This document shows positions 34,576-43,737 of a stretch of DNA of 64,000 nucleotides, piece after piece. The stretch covers positions 1-64,000 of the forward strand of contig JANQFR010000087.1 of the NCBI GenBank assembly GCA_028277745.1. Direction: 5' to 3'. Under the pieces are notes generated by a model. That model did no database searches. It saw only the letters and a list, made by a program, of their open reading frames with translations, and had not been told where the DNA came from. The position numbers were made by a program, and so were the translations under genes. The DNA comes from Phycisphaeraceae bacterium (GTDB lineage: Bacteria; Planctomycetota; Phycisphaerae; Phycisphaerales; Phycisphaeraceae). Position 1 is the first letter of the stretch. Every line of letters begins with the position of its first letter.

Positions 34576-35130
34576 ATGAGTGGTAAAGTGATCGCCTTGT
34601 TCCTGGCCCTGTCCGCCGCGGCGATGACCGCGTGCGCTGAAGCCCCCGCCGCCGATCCGGAGCTCCCCGCAATGCCCGATGAAACCGCCACGTTTGAGAA
34701 AATCGAGAAAACCGACGCCCAATGGCGGGAGGAGCTGACGGCCGAGGAGTACCGCATCGCCCGCCAGGCCGGCACCGAACGGCCGTTCACCAGCGAGCTG
34801 CTGCACAACAAGCAGGCGGGCCACTACTACGCGGTCGGCGGCACGATCCCGCTCTTCTCCAGCGAGACGAAGTTCGAGTCCGGCAGCGGCTGGCCGAGCT
34901 TCTACGACGTGATCGACCCCAGCCACGTCAAACTGGTCGAGGACAACAGCCACGGCATGCAGCGCATCGAGGTGCTCTGCGCCCAGACCGGGCACCATCT
35001 CGGGCACGTGTTCCATGACGGGCCCCGCCCGACGGGGTTGCGTTACTGCATCAACGGCGCGGCCCTGCGGTTTGTGCCGGCCGAGCAGCAGCAGGAGCAA
35101 GAGGCCGAAGCGACCGACGTCGGCGAGTGA
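34576..35130 (+). CDS. msrB: Exported peptide methionine sulfoxide reductase B lacking zinc cysteines
   Basis: 184 aa. Signal with lipobox-like MTACAE. MsrB domain: ETKFESGSGWPSFYDVI, HHLGHVFHDGPRPTGLRYC (catalytic Cys in RYCINGAALRF). The two CxxC zinc pairs of many MsrB proteins are missing: the first site reads YYAVGGTIPLF and the second VLCAQTGHH. Zinc-free MsrB forms exist and are active. Reduces methionine R-sulfoxide; partner of the exported MsrA encoded about 4 kb upstream. Confidence 0.9.
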   Translation: MSGKVIALFLALSAAAMTACAEAPAADPELPAMPDETATFEKIEKTDAQWREELTAEEYRIARQAGTERPFTSELLHNKQAGHYYAVGGTIPLFSSETKFESGSGWPSFYDVIDPSHVKLVEDNSHGMQRIEVLCAQTGHHLGHVFHDGPRPTGLRYCINGAALRFVPAEQQQEQEAEATDVGE

Positions 35131-35178
35131 CGCCGGCTTAACGCATCCCAAGAACAGCGAAAGCGTCGACCGTGTCGG

Positions 35179-35202
35179 AGCCCCGCATGCGCATGCGGGG
35201 CT
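35179..35202. terminator. Perfect 24-bp palindrome between convergent genes
   Basis: AGCCCCGCATGC and its exact complement, between msrB and arfB, which converge. It could act as a bidirectional terminator, although no long T-run is present. Confidence 0.5.
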
Positions 35203-35215
35203 TAGGCGACAGGCC

Positions 35216-35671
35216 TTAGTGATCCTGTGTCCCGCCCCGGTTGAGGCGGCGTGACGCTTTGAGCTGGCTGACCCGTTTCTTGCGGTCCAGGCGCCGCTGC
35301 ACGGCGCCGCGCGAGGGGCGCGTCGGCTTACGGCGACGCGGGCGGTGCATCGCCTGGATGACCAGCTCGCGCAGTTTACGCACGCAGGCTTCGCGGTTGC
35401 TCAACTGGCTGCGCGATTCGCTGGCGGTGATGATCAGCCGGTCGTCGGCGACGAACCGGGCGCCGAGTTCGGTCAGCCGCCTCACCGCCCACGGCGGCAT
35501 CACGCTGCGCAGCGCGTCCAGCTCGACGGTCAGCACGGCCTTGGTGTTGAGCTTGTTGACGTTCTGGCCACCCGGCCCGGAGCTGCGGACGAACGCGAAC
35601 CGCAACGCCTGCTCGGGCAGGGTCACGCCGGGCGCGATCTCGGTCGGGTTGGCGTGGGGCGGCTGGGGCAT
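35216..35671 (-). CDS. arfB: Alternative ribosome-rescue factor / peptidyl-tRNA hydrolase
   Basis: 151 aa. Contains the catalytic GGQ motif in RSSGPGGQNVNKLNTKA and the basic C-terminal tail (RPRRRKPTRPSRGAVQRRL, then KRVSQLKASRR) that enters the mRNA channel of stalled ribosomes. Full-length ArfB, not a release-factor fragment, because codon-recognition domains are absent and the tail is intact. Confidence 0.93.
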   Translation of the reverse strand: MPQPPHANPTEIAPGVTLPEQALRFAFVRSSGPGGQNVNKLNTKAVLTVELDALRSVMPPWAVRRLTELGARFVADDRLIITASESRSQLSNREACVRKLRELVIQAMHRPRRRKPTRPSRGAVQRRLDRKKRVSQLKASRRLNRGGTQDH

Positions 35672-35726
35672 CCCGGTATTTTACGTCACCCTGCGACAGG
35701 CCGGCCGGCTCAGGTATGATGCGTGC

Positions 35727-36791
35727 ATGCTCAGGGGAAGTGGTTGGCTAAGACAAGTGATCGTGGTGTCTGTTTGCTTGACGGGGTGGGGCTGTGAAAA
35801 CGCCAAGCCGCCGGCCAAAACCAAGGCGCTGCCGGTCGTGACCGGCAGCGCCCAGGTCGAGGACGTGCCGATCACGGTGCGGGGCGTCGGGCAGACGCGG
35901 GCGATCCGGATCGCCCCGCTGGCGCCCCAGCGTGCGGGGACGATCGTGAAGCTGCCTTTCCCTGATGGCGGGGAGGTGAAAAAGGACCAGGTCCTGATCC
36001 ATCTCGACCCGAGCAACGAGCAGGCGGAGGTGGATGCGCTGGAGGCCCAGTTGGCCGAAGCGCAGCGTGACCTGGAGAAGGCCCAGGAACTCGCCGCCGC
36101 CAAGACGATCACCCCCGAACAACTCGAATCCGCCCAGACCACGCGCAACCAGGTCCGGGGCCAGCTCGACGCGGCCCGGGTCCGGCTGAGCAAGATGAAC
36201 CCGGTCGCGGCGTTCGACGGGCGGCTGTCGATCACGCCGCTCAACCCCGGCGACTACCTCGACGCGGGCGCGTGGTTCGGCACGCTGGTGGACGACGACC
36301 CGCTCTATATCGATTACCAACTGCCCCAGCAGCACGCCGGCCGGCTGTCTGCCGACCAGCGCGTGGAGGTGGCCAGCATGGACGGCAGGACGCGGATCGA
36401 CGGCAAGGTGATCGCGGTCGACCCGTCGATCACGCAGGAGAGCCGGGCGATCGGCGTGCGGGCCCTGGCGGACAACGCCGACGGCAGGTTCCACAGCGGC
36501 GAGTCGGTCGTCGTGGTCCACCACCTGGGCCAGCGGAAACAGGCGATGCTGCTGCCGCAGATCGCCATCGCCTTGACCCAGAAGGGGCCGACGGTGTACA
36601 CCGTGGAGGACGGCAAAGCCAAGGCGAACGCCGTGAAGCTGGGCGCCAAGATCGGCCACCGGGTCGTGATTGAAAGCGGCCTCGAGCCGGGCGACGAGGT
36701 GGTGATCGAGGGCTGGAAGCAGTTGCACGACGGCGCGGCGGTCCGCGGCGTGCCGCCGATCGCCACCCAGGGCCAGGAGCTGTTGAAATGA
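35727..36791 (+). CDS. RND efflux periplasmic adaptor (membrane fusion protein)
   Basis: 354 aa lipoprotein (VCLTGWGC, acylated Cys about 23). Layout: beta-barrel and lipoyl halves (VRGVGQTRAIRIAPLAPQRA), a short coiled-coil hairpin (EAQLAEAQRDLEKAQELAAA), then barrel and membrane-proximal domains (YIDYQLPQQHAG to LLPQIAIALTQKGPTVYTV). It links the inner-membrane pump to an outer-membrane channel. TATGAT ends 6 nt before the ATG and GCGACA is 16 bp further up, so the message may be leaderless. The next gene overlaps by 4 bp. Confidence 0.92.
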   Translation: MLRGSGWLRQVIVVSVCLTGWGCENAKPPAKTKALPVVTGSAQVEDVPITVRGVGQTRAIRIAPLAPQRAGTIVKLPFPDGGEVKKDQVLIHLDPSNEQAEVDALEAQLAEAQRDLEKAQELAAAKTITPEQLESAQTTRNQVRGQLDAARVRLSKMNPVAAFDGRLSITPLNPGDYLDAGAWFGTLVDDDPLYIDYQLPQQHAGRLSADQRVEVASMDGRTRIDGKVIAVDPSITQESRAIGVRALADNADGRFHSGESVVVVHHLGQRKQAMLLPQIAIALTQKGPTVYTVEDGKAKANAVKLGAKIGHRVVIESGLEPGDEVVIEGWKQLHDGAAVRGVPPIATQGQELLK

Positions 36792-39700
36792 TGCGGTTCC
36801 TGGAAATGCTGATCCACCGCCCGGTGGTGTCGATGGTGCTGAGCCTCATGCTGATCTGCCTGGGGGTGTTCGCGTTCATGAACCTCTCGGTCCAGCAGTA
36901 CCCCAACATCGTGCAGCCGGTGATCACGGTGACCACGACCTACGTGGGCGCCGACCCCGAGCTGATCGAGAAGACCATCACCGACCCGATCGAGGACCAG
37001 ATCGTCGGCGTCGAGGGGCTCAAGTACTACTCGTCGACCAGTGAGATGGGGTCGAGCACGATCACGATGACGTTCCACCTGGACGCGGACCTCGACGAGG
37101 CCGAGTCGGCGATCCGCAGCCGGGTGAACGCGGCGAGCGACAACTTCCCGACCGACGCTGAGCCCCCGGTCATCGAGCGCGCCCCCGGCAGCCAGCCGAT
37201 CATGTACATCCAGCTCGACAGCGACGACTGGAGCGTCGCCCAGCTGACCGAGTACTACCAGCTCTACGTCAGGCCGCTGTACGAGATGATCCCGGGGATC
37301 CAGGAGCTCGACGCCTACGGCGTGACCTACGGCATGCGGCTGTGGATCGACCCGGAGAAGCTCGCTGCCCGCGGGCTCACGCCCGCTGACGTGGTGGATG
37401 TGGTCCAGCAGCAGAACCTCGACCTGCCCGGCGGGCAGCTGGTCAACCGCTACATGCAGTACGACATCACCACCCGCGCCGAGCTGAACACGGTCGAGGA
37501 GTACAACCGGATGGTGATCGCCTACCGCGACGGCGCCCCGATCCGGCTGCGGGACGTGGGGTACGCCGAGCTCGCCGGCGAGTACGAGCCGCCGGAGTTC
37601 GCGTTCTGGTCCAACGGGCAGACGACGTTCGCGTTCGGCGTCTCGATCTTCCCGCACGCCAACGCGCTCGACGTCGGCCGGGCCTGCCGCGAGCTGGTCG
37701 ACGTCGTCCGGCGGGACCTGCCCGAGGGGGTCGAGTTCAAGATCAACTATGACCGCACGCTCTTTATCGAGTACTCGATCGCCGAGGTCGTCAAGACCCT
37801 GGGCGAAGCCATCATCCTGGTCGTGCTGGTGATCAGCCTGTTCCTGCGTTCGCCGCGGGCGACGCTGATCCCGGTCATCACGATCCCCCTGTGCCTGTTC
37901 GGGGCGATGGCGCTGATCTACGTGATCGGGTTCACGATCAACGTGATGACCATGCTCGCGCTGGTGCTGGCGATCGGCCTGGTGGTGGACGACGCGATCG
38001 TGGTGGTGGAGAACACGTTCCGGCACATCGAGGGCGGCATGCCGCGGCTGGAGGCGGCGGTCACGGGGGCGAAAGAGATCTCGTTTCCGATCATCGCGAC
38101 GACGTCGGTGCTGGCGATCGTGTACGTGCCGATCGGGTTCCAGTCGGGCCAGAGCGGGCGCCTGTTCCAGGCGTTCGCGTTCACGCTGGCGGGGACGGTG
38201 CTGATCTCCGGCTATATCGCGCTGACGCTCTCACCGATGATGTGCTCGCGCCTGCTGCCCAAACAGAAGAAAACCCGCGCGGAAGAAACAAAACTCACCC
38301 GGGTCTATGGGGCGCTGCTGAGCCTGGTCCTGAAACGGCTGAGACCGTTGGTGCTGCTGGCGGCGGCGGCGGTGGGCGTCGGGGCCTACCTGATCTATCG
38401 CGACATGCCCACCGAGCTGCTGCCCACCGAGGACCAGGACCTGGTCTTCGTGCTCTTCAAGGCGCCCGACGGCACCAACTTCGACTACATCCGCAGTTAC
38501 GCGCTCGACGGGGTCAAGAAGCTGGAGCAGCACGTGCCGGAGATGACCGAGAACATCGCGGTCGTCGGCTATCCCAGCACCGGTTTGGGGATGGCGGCCG
38601 CGATCCTCAAGCCCAAGAAAGATCGGGAACGCTCGGCCCAGCAGATCGTCGCGGACCTCGACAAAGTCTTCGCGGACGTGTCGGGCGTGCTCGCGATCCC
38701 GATGGTGCCGCCCCCGCCGGTCTTCGCGGCGTCCTCCAACCAGCACGTCAACTTCGTCATGACCACCGTCGGCGAGTACGAAACCCTCGAAGCCGCCCTG
38801 AACGGCCTGCTCGACGACCCGCGCACCGCCGGCTACATCATCGGCTCCGAGCCCGACCTGGACCTGCACGTGATGAACTACAACCTGGTCATCGACCGCG
38901 ACCGGGCCGAGTCGGTCAACCTCACGGCCCAGGACGTGGCGATGACCGCCGCGGCGTCGCTGGCGCCGTACCGGGTGACGAAGATCAAACGCAGCGGCAA
39001 GAACTACGACGTGTTCGTGCAGATGCCGCTCGAAAGCCGGCAGGACCCGTCGGTGCTGGAGAAGCTCTACGCACGCAACGCGCAGACCCAAGACCTCGTG
39101 CCGCTCTCCTCCGTCGCGAGTCTCGAGCCCTACGCCGGGCCGATCGAGCTCAACCACTACAACAGCCAGCGCAGCGTCACGGTCAACGCCAACGTGGCGC
39201 CCGGCTCCTCGCTGGGCGCGGCGCTCGATTACCTCAAGACGTACGCCGAAGGGCTGGACGACGTGAACCCGCAGTTCACCGGCTACTCCGACACCTTCGT
39301 CGAGTCGCAGGGCCAGTTCGCCCTGATCTTCGCCGCCGCGATCATCGTGGTGTACCTGGTGCTGTCGGCGATGTTCAACAGCTTCATCGACCCGTTCATC
39401 GTCCTGCTGACCGTGCCGCTGGCGATGTTCGGCGGGCTGGCGCTGCTTCGGCTCACCGGCGGGTCGCTCAACCTCTACTCCAACATCGGCCTGGTCACGC
39501 TCGTGGGCCTGATCTCCAAGCACGGCATCCTGATCGTCGACTTCGCCAACCAATCCCGCCGGGAGGGCATGGACGTCACCGCCGCCGCCATTCACGCCGC
39601 AAAGCTCCGCATCCGGCCGATCCTGATGACCACCGGGGCCATGGTGCTCGGCTCCGTGCCGCTGGCGCTCGCGGGCGGGGCGGGATCGGAAAACCGTCAC

Positions 39701-39820
39701 CCGCTGGGTTTGGTCATCATCGGCGGGCTGCTGTTTGGCACCTGCCTGACGCTGCTGGTCATCCCCGTGGTTTACTCCTACCTGGCCCGGCTGGAATCGG
39801 GGAAGAAACCGGTGGTCTGA
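36788..39820 (+). CDS. RND-family efflux transporter, inner-membrane subunit
   Basis: 1,010 aa, the usual HAE-1/AcrB length. Twelve transmembrane segments in two halves; FLEMLIHRPVVSMVLSLMLI is TM1, GLVVDDAIVVVENTFRHIEGG contains the paired aspartates of TM4 for proton relay, and TM10-12 include LVGLISKHGILIVDFAN. Porter-domain repeats lie between. It exports drugs or other hydrophobic compounds. ATG overlaps the adaptor stop (ATGA). No outer-membrane TolC-like gene is adjacent. Confidence 0.95.
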   Translation: MMRFLEMLIHRPVVSMVLSLMLICLGVFAFMNLSVQQYPNIVQPVITVTTTYVGADPELIEKTITDPIEDQIVGVEGLKYYSSTSEMGSSTITMTFHLDADLDEAESAIRSRVNAASDNFPTDAEPPVIERAPGSQPIMYIQLDSDDWSVAQLTEYYQLYVRPLYEMIPGIQELDAYGVTYGMRLWIDPEKLAARGLTPADVVDVVQQQNLDLPGGQLVNRYMQYDITTRAELNTVEEYNRMVIAYRDGAPIRLRDVGYAELAGEYEPPEFAFWSNGQTTFAFGVSIFPHANALDVGRACRELVDVVRRDLPEGVEFKINYDRTLFIEYSIAEVVKTLGEAIILVVLVISLFLRSPRATLIPVITIPLCLFGAMALIYVIGFTINVMTMLALVLAIGLVVDDAIVVVENTFRHIEGGMPRLEAAVTGAKEISFPIIATTSVLAIVYVPIGFQSGQSGRLFQAFAFTLAGTVLISGYIALTLSPMMCSRLLPKQKKTRAEETKLTRVYGALLSLVLKRLRPLVLLAAAAVGVGAYLIYRDMPTELLPTEDQDLVFVLFKAPDGTNFDYIRSYALDGVKKLEQHVPEMTENIAVVGYPSTGLGMAAAILKPKKDRERSAQQIVADLDKVFADVSGVLAIPMVPPPPVFAASSNQHVNFVMTTVGEYETLEAALNGLLDDPRTAGYIIGSEPDLDLHVMNYNLVIDRDRAESVNLTAQDVAMTAAASLAPYRVTKIKRSGKNYDVFVQMPLESRQDPSVLEKLYARNAQTQDLVPLSSVASLEPYAGPIELNHYNSQRSVTVNANVAPGSSLGAALDYLKTYAEGLDDVNPQFTGYSDTFVESQGQFALIFAAAIIVVYLVLSAMFNSFIDPFIVLLTVPLAMFGGLALLRLTGGSLNLYSNIGLVTLVGLISKHGILIVDFANQSRREGMDVTAAAIHAAKLRIRPILMTTGAMVLGSVPLALAGGAGSENRHPLGLVIIGGLLFGTCLTLLVIPVVYSYLARLESGKKPVV

Positions 39821-39843
39821 GCAGGTTCAGGCGGCCGCCCCCG

Positions 39844-41058
39844 TCAACGCCCACGCCGACTCGGGACCGGCAGTTCATCAACATAAAGGTAGTCGGCCGT
39901 GTAGGGGACCTTCACGGCGCGGCGGCGCGGCGGCGCAGGGATGCGCGGCGCATCGCCGTTGGGGCGGATGCGGGTGAGGTCGAAGATGCCGTCGAACACG
40001 CCGCGGGGGTCCCAGATGATCCGCCCATTGATGTCGATGTACCCGAAATTGGGCTCCTGCTCGACCCGCGCGATGTCGCGGAAATAGGGGTGCGCCCACC
40101 TGAACTGAGGCGAGATGGCGAGCCGGCCTTCCCGATCGGCGTAGCCCCAGCGGCCGTCAAGCTTGACCAGGGCAAGCACCTCGCCAAAGTCGAACGCCTC
40201 GTCGAACCGAGGCTCGATCACGGTTTCGCCTTCGTCGTTGATATAACCCCACTTGCCGCCGCTACGGACCGCGGCGAGCCCGCCGTAAAAACCTCGCACG
40301 ACCTCATAGACCGGCTCGATGACGACCTGGAAATCCCGATTGATAAACCCCCAGCGGCCGTTTTTTTTAACGGGGGCGTAGTTGTTGTTGAAATCGCCCA
40401 GGTCCTCGAAGCCGTTGGCGGTGGCGTCGAAGACAAACTCGCCGGCGCGGTCGATGTAGCCGAGCTGGCCGTCGGCGCCGCGCACGCCGGGGAGCTGCAC
40501 GACGGCGACGCTTTCACGGAACGACCGGGCGCGGCCGAACCGGTAGGGGATCGCCAGGCGGCCTTTGCGGTCGATGTAGCCGATGCGCCCGCCGCTCATC
40601 ACCGCGGCCAGGCCCTCGCGGAACCGCAGGGCGCCATCGAGGTTGACCGGCATGGTCTGGATGCCGGCGCGATTGATGAAGCCGAACTTGTTGCGTCCAT
40701 CGCCGACAATCGCCGAGCCTTCCTCGAACCGGTCCGCCCAGCGGTACTGGGGCTCGATCACCCAGCGGCCCTCGGTGTTGATGTACCCGGTCAATCCCTC
40801 GATCGCCACGCGGGCGACCCCGCCGTGGAAATAATCGGCCCAGTCGAACTGGGGCAACACGACGAGTTGGCCGTGCTGGTTGATATAGCCCCACGAGTTG
40901 TTGACGTTGACCGGGAAGAGCTCATCGTCCCAGTCGGGCGAACGATAGCGCACGCCGTCGCCGACGAATGCGTCGCCGAACACCCGCCCCTGATCCGCCC
41001 CCGCCCTCAATCCCCAAACAAGCGAAGCTAATAAAATCCAAACGAAAAAGTGCTTCAT
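39844..41058 (-). CDS. Exported WG-repeat protein
   Basis: 404 aa. Signal peptide (KHFFVWILLASLVWGLRAGA) and about ten WG (KWG) repeats of the form WGYINxxGxxVIxPxFDxAxxF, e.g. NSWGYINQHGQLVVLPQFDW and GKWGYINDEGETVIEPRFDE. Such repeats form beta-propeller-like binding surfaces. The C-terminal 60 residues are basic and proline-rich. No enzyme motif. Convergent with the RND gene with only 23 bp between. Confidence 0.88.
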   Translation of the reverse strand: MKHFFVWILLASLVWGLRAGADQGRVFGDAFVGDGVRYRSPDWDDELFPVNVNNSWGYINQHGQLVVLPQFDWADYFHGGVARVAIEGLTGYINTEGRWVIEPQYRWADRFEEGSAIVGDGRNKFGFINRAGIQTMPVNLDGALRFREGLAAVMSGGRIGYIDRKGRLAIPYRFGRARSFRESVAVVQLPGVRGADGQLGYIDRAGEFVFDATANGFEDLGDFNNNYAPVKKNGRWGFINRDFQVVIEPVYEVVRGFYGGLAAVRSGGKWGYINDEGETVIEPRFDEAFDFGEVLALVKLDGRWGYADREGRLAISPQFRWAHPYFRDIARVEQEPNFGYIDINGRIIWDPRGVFDGIFDLTRIRPNGDAPRIPAPPRRRAVKVPYTADYLYVDELPVPSRRGR

Positions 41059-41134
41059 ATCCGAACTTTCAGCCTGCGAACCGGCCGCCCATCCTCCCCA
41101 CCAGTGTAACCTAATACGTCACAAACGCGCTGGA

Positions 41135-42193
41135 TTATCGACCGGACCCGACGAACGCTGTATCCGGGCCTTCCCCAGCCGGCCGGGCGCCGCCGAGACC
41201 CAACGGGTCTTTGTAGCCGCATTCGGGGCAGGCCGCCGCCCAGGGGTTGCCTCTCAAGTCGTACCCACAGCCCGGGCAGGTGGGCGCTTCGGCCTTGATC
41301 GGAAAAACCCGCCAGCCCTCCCCGAACTGCTCGACAAAATAGGCCGAGTAGCATCGCCAGAACACCAACACCGGCAGTAAGAGGACGCTGCTCACGTAAG
41401 GCAACGCGCCCAGCAGACACGTCAGGCACACCGCCATCGTGGCGATCGCCCCCGCCGCCAGCCCCAGCAGCAACTTCATCAGATAAAACAGGATGATCAC
41501 CCACATGTGCCGGGCCAGGAATTGGCGCAGCCACACGCCCCACGCCCGATACGCCGTCAGCTCGGACGCGAACATCATCGGCACGATGAAGTCCGTGTTC
41601 ACCATGAGCACCTTCCAGTAAAGCAGCCACAACGGCACGAGCACGATGATCGAGCCCATCGCCGCCCAGACCGCCTCTTCGGTCATCTGCTGCATCTCGA
41701 TCGCCGGCCAGGCGACCACGCCCGCGACCCCGAACGTGGCCAGGGTCGTCGCCACGGTGATCAACAGGACCCCCACGTTGAACCGCCACAGGCTGTTGGC
41801 CGCGCCCGCGTACTTCCGCCACGGCTCACGCACGGCGGGCCGCTCGTACACCACGTTGTCCAACAGCATGAACTGACCGCGGGCCTGCACCCACATGATC
41901 AACACCGTCGCCGCCAGCAGGAACACGCTCACGCCCCCGCCCACGCCGATCACCACGGGCAGGTTCCGCCGCAACGCGTCTAACAGCGCCGGCCAAGGCG
42001 CAGCGTTGCCCAGCCCCCGCACCAGTGCGTGCGTCACCCCCTGCATGAACTGCCCACCGCCCCCCTCGCCCAGGTACGCCAGAAACGCGCAAAAACCGAT
42101 CACCAGCCAGCCCCGGAAGCGGAAGGGCCGAAAACAGACCCGCACCATCCGCACCCACGCCCGCTCCAGAGGGTCTACGACGGAAATCGCCAT
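41135..42193 (-). CDS. Multi-pass membrane protein with C-terminal zinc ribbon
   Basis: 352 aa. About six transmembrane segments (e.g. NLPVVIGVGGGVSVFLLAAT, VGVLLITVATTLATFGVAGV, MGSIIVLVPLWLLYWKVLMV) and a C-terminal CPGCGYDLRGNPWAAACPEC ribbon with four cysteines, typical of Phycisphaerae. ATG 42193 is chosen: minus-strand TATAGT ends 6 nt before it, giving a likely leaderless start. Function unknown; similar to planctomycete proteins annotated only as hypothetical. Confidence 0.8.
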   Translation of the reverse strand: MAISVVDPLERAWVRMVRVCFRPFRFRGWLVIGFCAFLAYLGEGGGGQFMQGVTHALVRGLGNAAPWPALLDALRRNLPVVIGVGGGVSVFLLAATVLIMWVQARGQFMLLDNVVYERPAVREPWRKYAGAANSLWRFNVGVLLITVATTLATFGVAGVVAWPAIEMQQMTEEAVWAAMGSIIVLVPLWLLYWKVLMVNTDFIVPMMFASELTAYRAWGVWLRQFLARHMWVIILFYLMKLLLGLAAGAIATMAVCLTCLLGALPYVSSVLLLPVLVFWRCYSAYFVEQFGEGWRVFPIKAEAPTCPGCGYDLRGNPWAAACPECGYKDPLGLGGARPAGEGPDTAFVGSGR

Positions 42194-42261
42194 GGCGTGA
42201 CTATATCGACTCAAACCGGGGATAGGACGCGGCCGATTCAGCGGCTACACTTACAGCACCG

Positions 42262-43539
42262 ATGCGTCTGCTGAAACAGCTCATCATCCTGGCCGCCTTG
42301 TGCGGGCTGACGCTTTCCGTGGCGGCAGACGAGGGTCTGAGGCCTGTCGACCAGCCCATCCAGCTCCAGGTCGTCGACCGCGACGGCCAGACCCGCACCG
42401 GACGGGTCACCGGCTACAACCCCCGGGAAATCGAGCTGGTGGACGAGCAGGGCCAGCCCCACCGGCTGGCGTGGGCGGGGTTCCAGCCCGCCAACGTGGA
42501 CCAGCTCTATCGGGCGGTGATGGACCAGGATGATCCCCAGCATTGGCTTGAGCTTGGCCGGGTGCTGTCCGGGATCACCGGCGGCGACACGCTGTCGGAC
42601 CATGCGCTGAAGGAGGCGGTGACGCTCGACGCGACGCTCACCGGCCAGGCCGACCTCATCCGCCGGCAGCGCGGCCGCGCCGACGCCCCGCGGAACCTCG
42701 CCGCTGGCTCCCAGAACGCCTGGACGTGGGAGGCGATCGACGCCGCCGACCCGGCCGACCCCGTCGCGCGGGACAAGGCCTTCGCCGCCCATGTCGCCCA
42801 AGCCCTCGGCCTGACCTTCAACGTCGTCGAAACCGATTACTTCCTCTTCTACACCAACCTCTCCAAACGCGAAGCCTACGAATGGCAGCGGCTGCTCGAC
42901 CTGATGTACGACCGCGTCAGCTACCTGCTGGGCATCCCCAAAGGCGTCAATGTGTTCAAGGGCAAGGCGCTGGTGTTCATGTTCGCGGAGAAGGGGCAGT
43001 TCGCCGCGTTCGAGCGCCGGTTCTACGAGCACGAGGTCACCTTCGAGGCCGCCCTGTGCCACCAGCACGACACCGGCGAGGTGCGCATCGCGCTCTACAA
43101 GCTCGAAGATGACAAGTACCTCAAGCAGGTCATGATCCACGAAGCCGCCCACGGCGTGGTGCACCGGTTCCATTCGCCGCAGCGCGTCGTCGTCTGGCTG
43201 AATGAAGGCATCGCCGAGTGGACCGCCAGCCGCGTGCTGAATTACACCCAGCCGTACAAGTGGAAGAAGAAGGTCAGCGCCGACCACATCCGCCGGCAGG
43301 GCCGGCTCGACGCGGACTTCTTCCAGGAAGGCGGGTTCTCCGCCGAGCGGTATGGCTCCTCGCTGGCGATGGTCGAGATCCTCCTCCGCCGCGGGCGCCC
43401 AAAATTCGTCCAGTTCATCCGCGAGATCAAGGACGGCAAGCCGTGGCAGGAATCCCTGCGTGATAAGTACGACCTCTCCCCCGACGACCTGACCCGGCTC
43501 TACGGGCAGACCATCGGTATGCCGAATCTCAAACGCTGA
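42262..43539 (+). CDS. Exported gluzincin-like protein (peptidase MA-like)
   Basis: 425 aa. Signal peptide (LLKQLIILAALCGLTLSVAA). The middle (about 200-340) holds HEAAHGVVHRF, an HExxH zinc-protease motif, and 25 residues later NEGIAEWTAS supplying the third zinc ligand Glu, the gluzincin layout. The N-terminal 150 residues contain an SH3-like TGRVTGYNPREIELVDEQG segment. It should cut proteins or peptides outside the cytoplasm, though related planctomycete proteins are uncharacterised. TACACT lies 10 nt before the ATG; divergent from the ribbon protein. Confidence 0.8.
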   Translation: MRLLKQLIILAALCGLTLSVAADEGLRPVDQPIQLQVVDRDGQTRTGRVTGYNPREIELVDEQGQPHRLAWAGFQPANVDQLYRAVMDQDDPQHWLELGRVLSGITGGDTLSDHALKEAVTLDATLTGQADLIRRQRGRADAPRNLAAGSQNAWTWEAIDAADPADPVARDKAFAAHVAQALGLTFNVVETDYFLFYTNLSKREAYEWQRLLDLMYDRVSYLLGIPKGVNVFKGKALVFMFAEKGQFAAFERRFYEHEVTFEAALCHQHDTGEVRIALYKLEDDKYLKQVMIHEAAHGVVHRFHSPQRVVVWLNEGIAEWTASRVLNYTQPYKWKKKVSADHIRRQGRLDADFFQEGGFSAERYGSSLAMVEILLRRGRPKFVQFIREIKDGKPWQESLRDKYDLSPDDLTRLYGQTIGMPNLKR

Positions 43540-43544
43540 GCAAG

Positions 43545-43634
43545 AAGCCGGACCTGAGCGAAGCGAAGGTCCGGATCGGATCGGATCGGGCCGGCGAAAA
43601 CCATCCGGACCTTCGCTTCGCTCAGGTCCGGCTT
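43545..43634. repeat. REP-like palindrome, family A copy 3
   Basis: Arms of 32 nt (43545-43576 and 43603-43634) are perfectly complementary; core GCCGGACCTGAGCGAAGCG then AAGGTCCGGAT. The 26-nt loop has GGATC repeated. Same family as 5598-5681 and 15769-15848. The rest of the gap to 43737 is empty. Confidence 0.85.
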
Positions 43635-43737
43635 GACCCCACATGCGACGTCAACCATGCGGCCTTGCTCGCGTGTGTCGGAAACGCCGCGATGATCACC
43701 CGTGCGAGCGCCATCGAAATGACATAATTTACCTGCC

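Noticed and set aside
37891-41031. 1,046-codon plus-strand frame through the RND and WG genes
   Set aside because: Runs out of frame over two well-supported genes and has R/G-rich low-complexity sequence.
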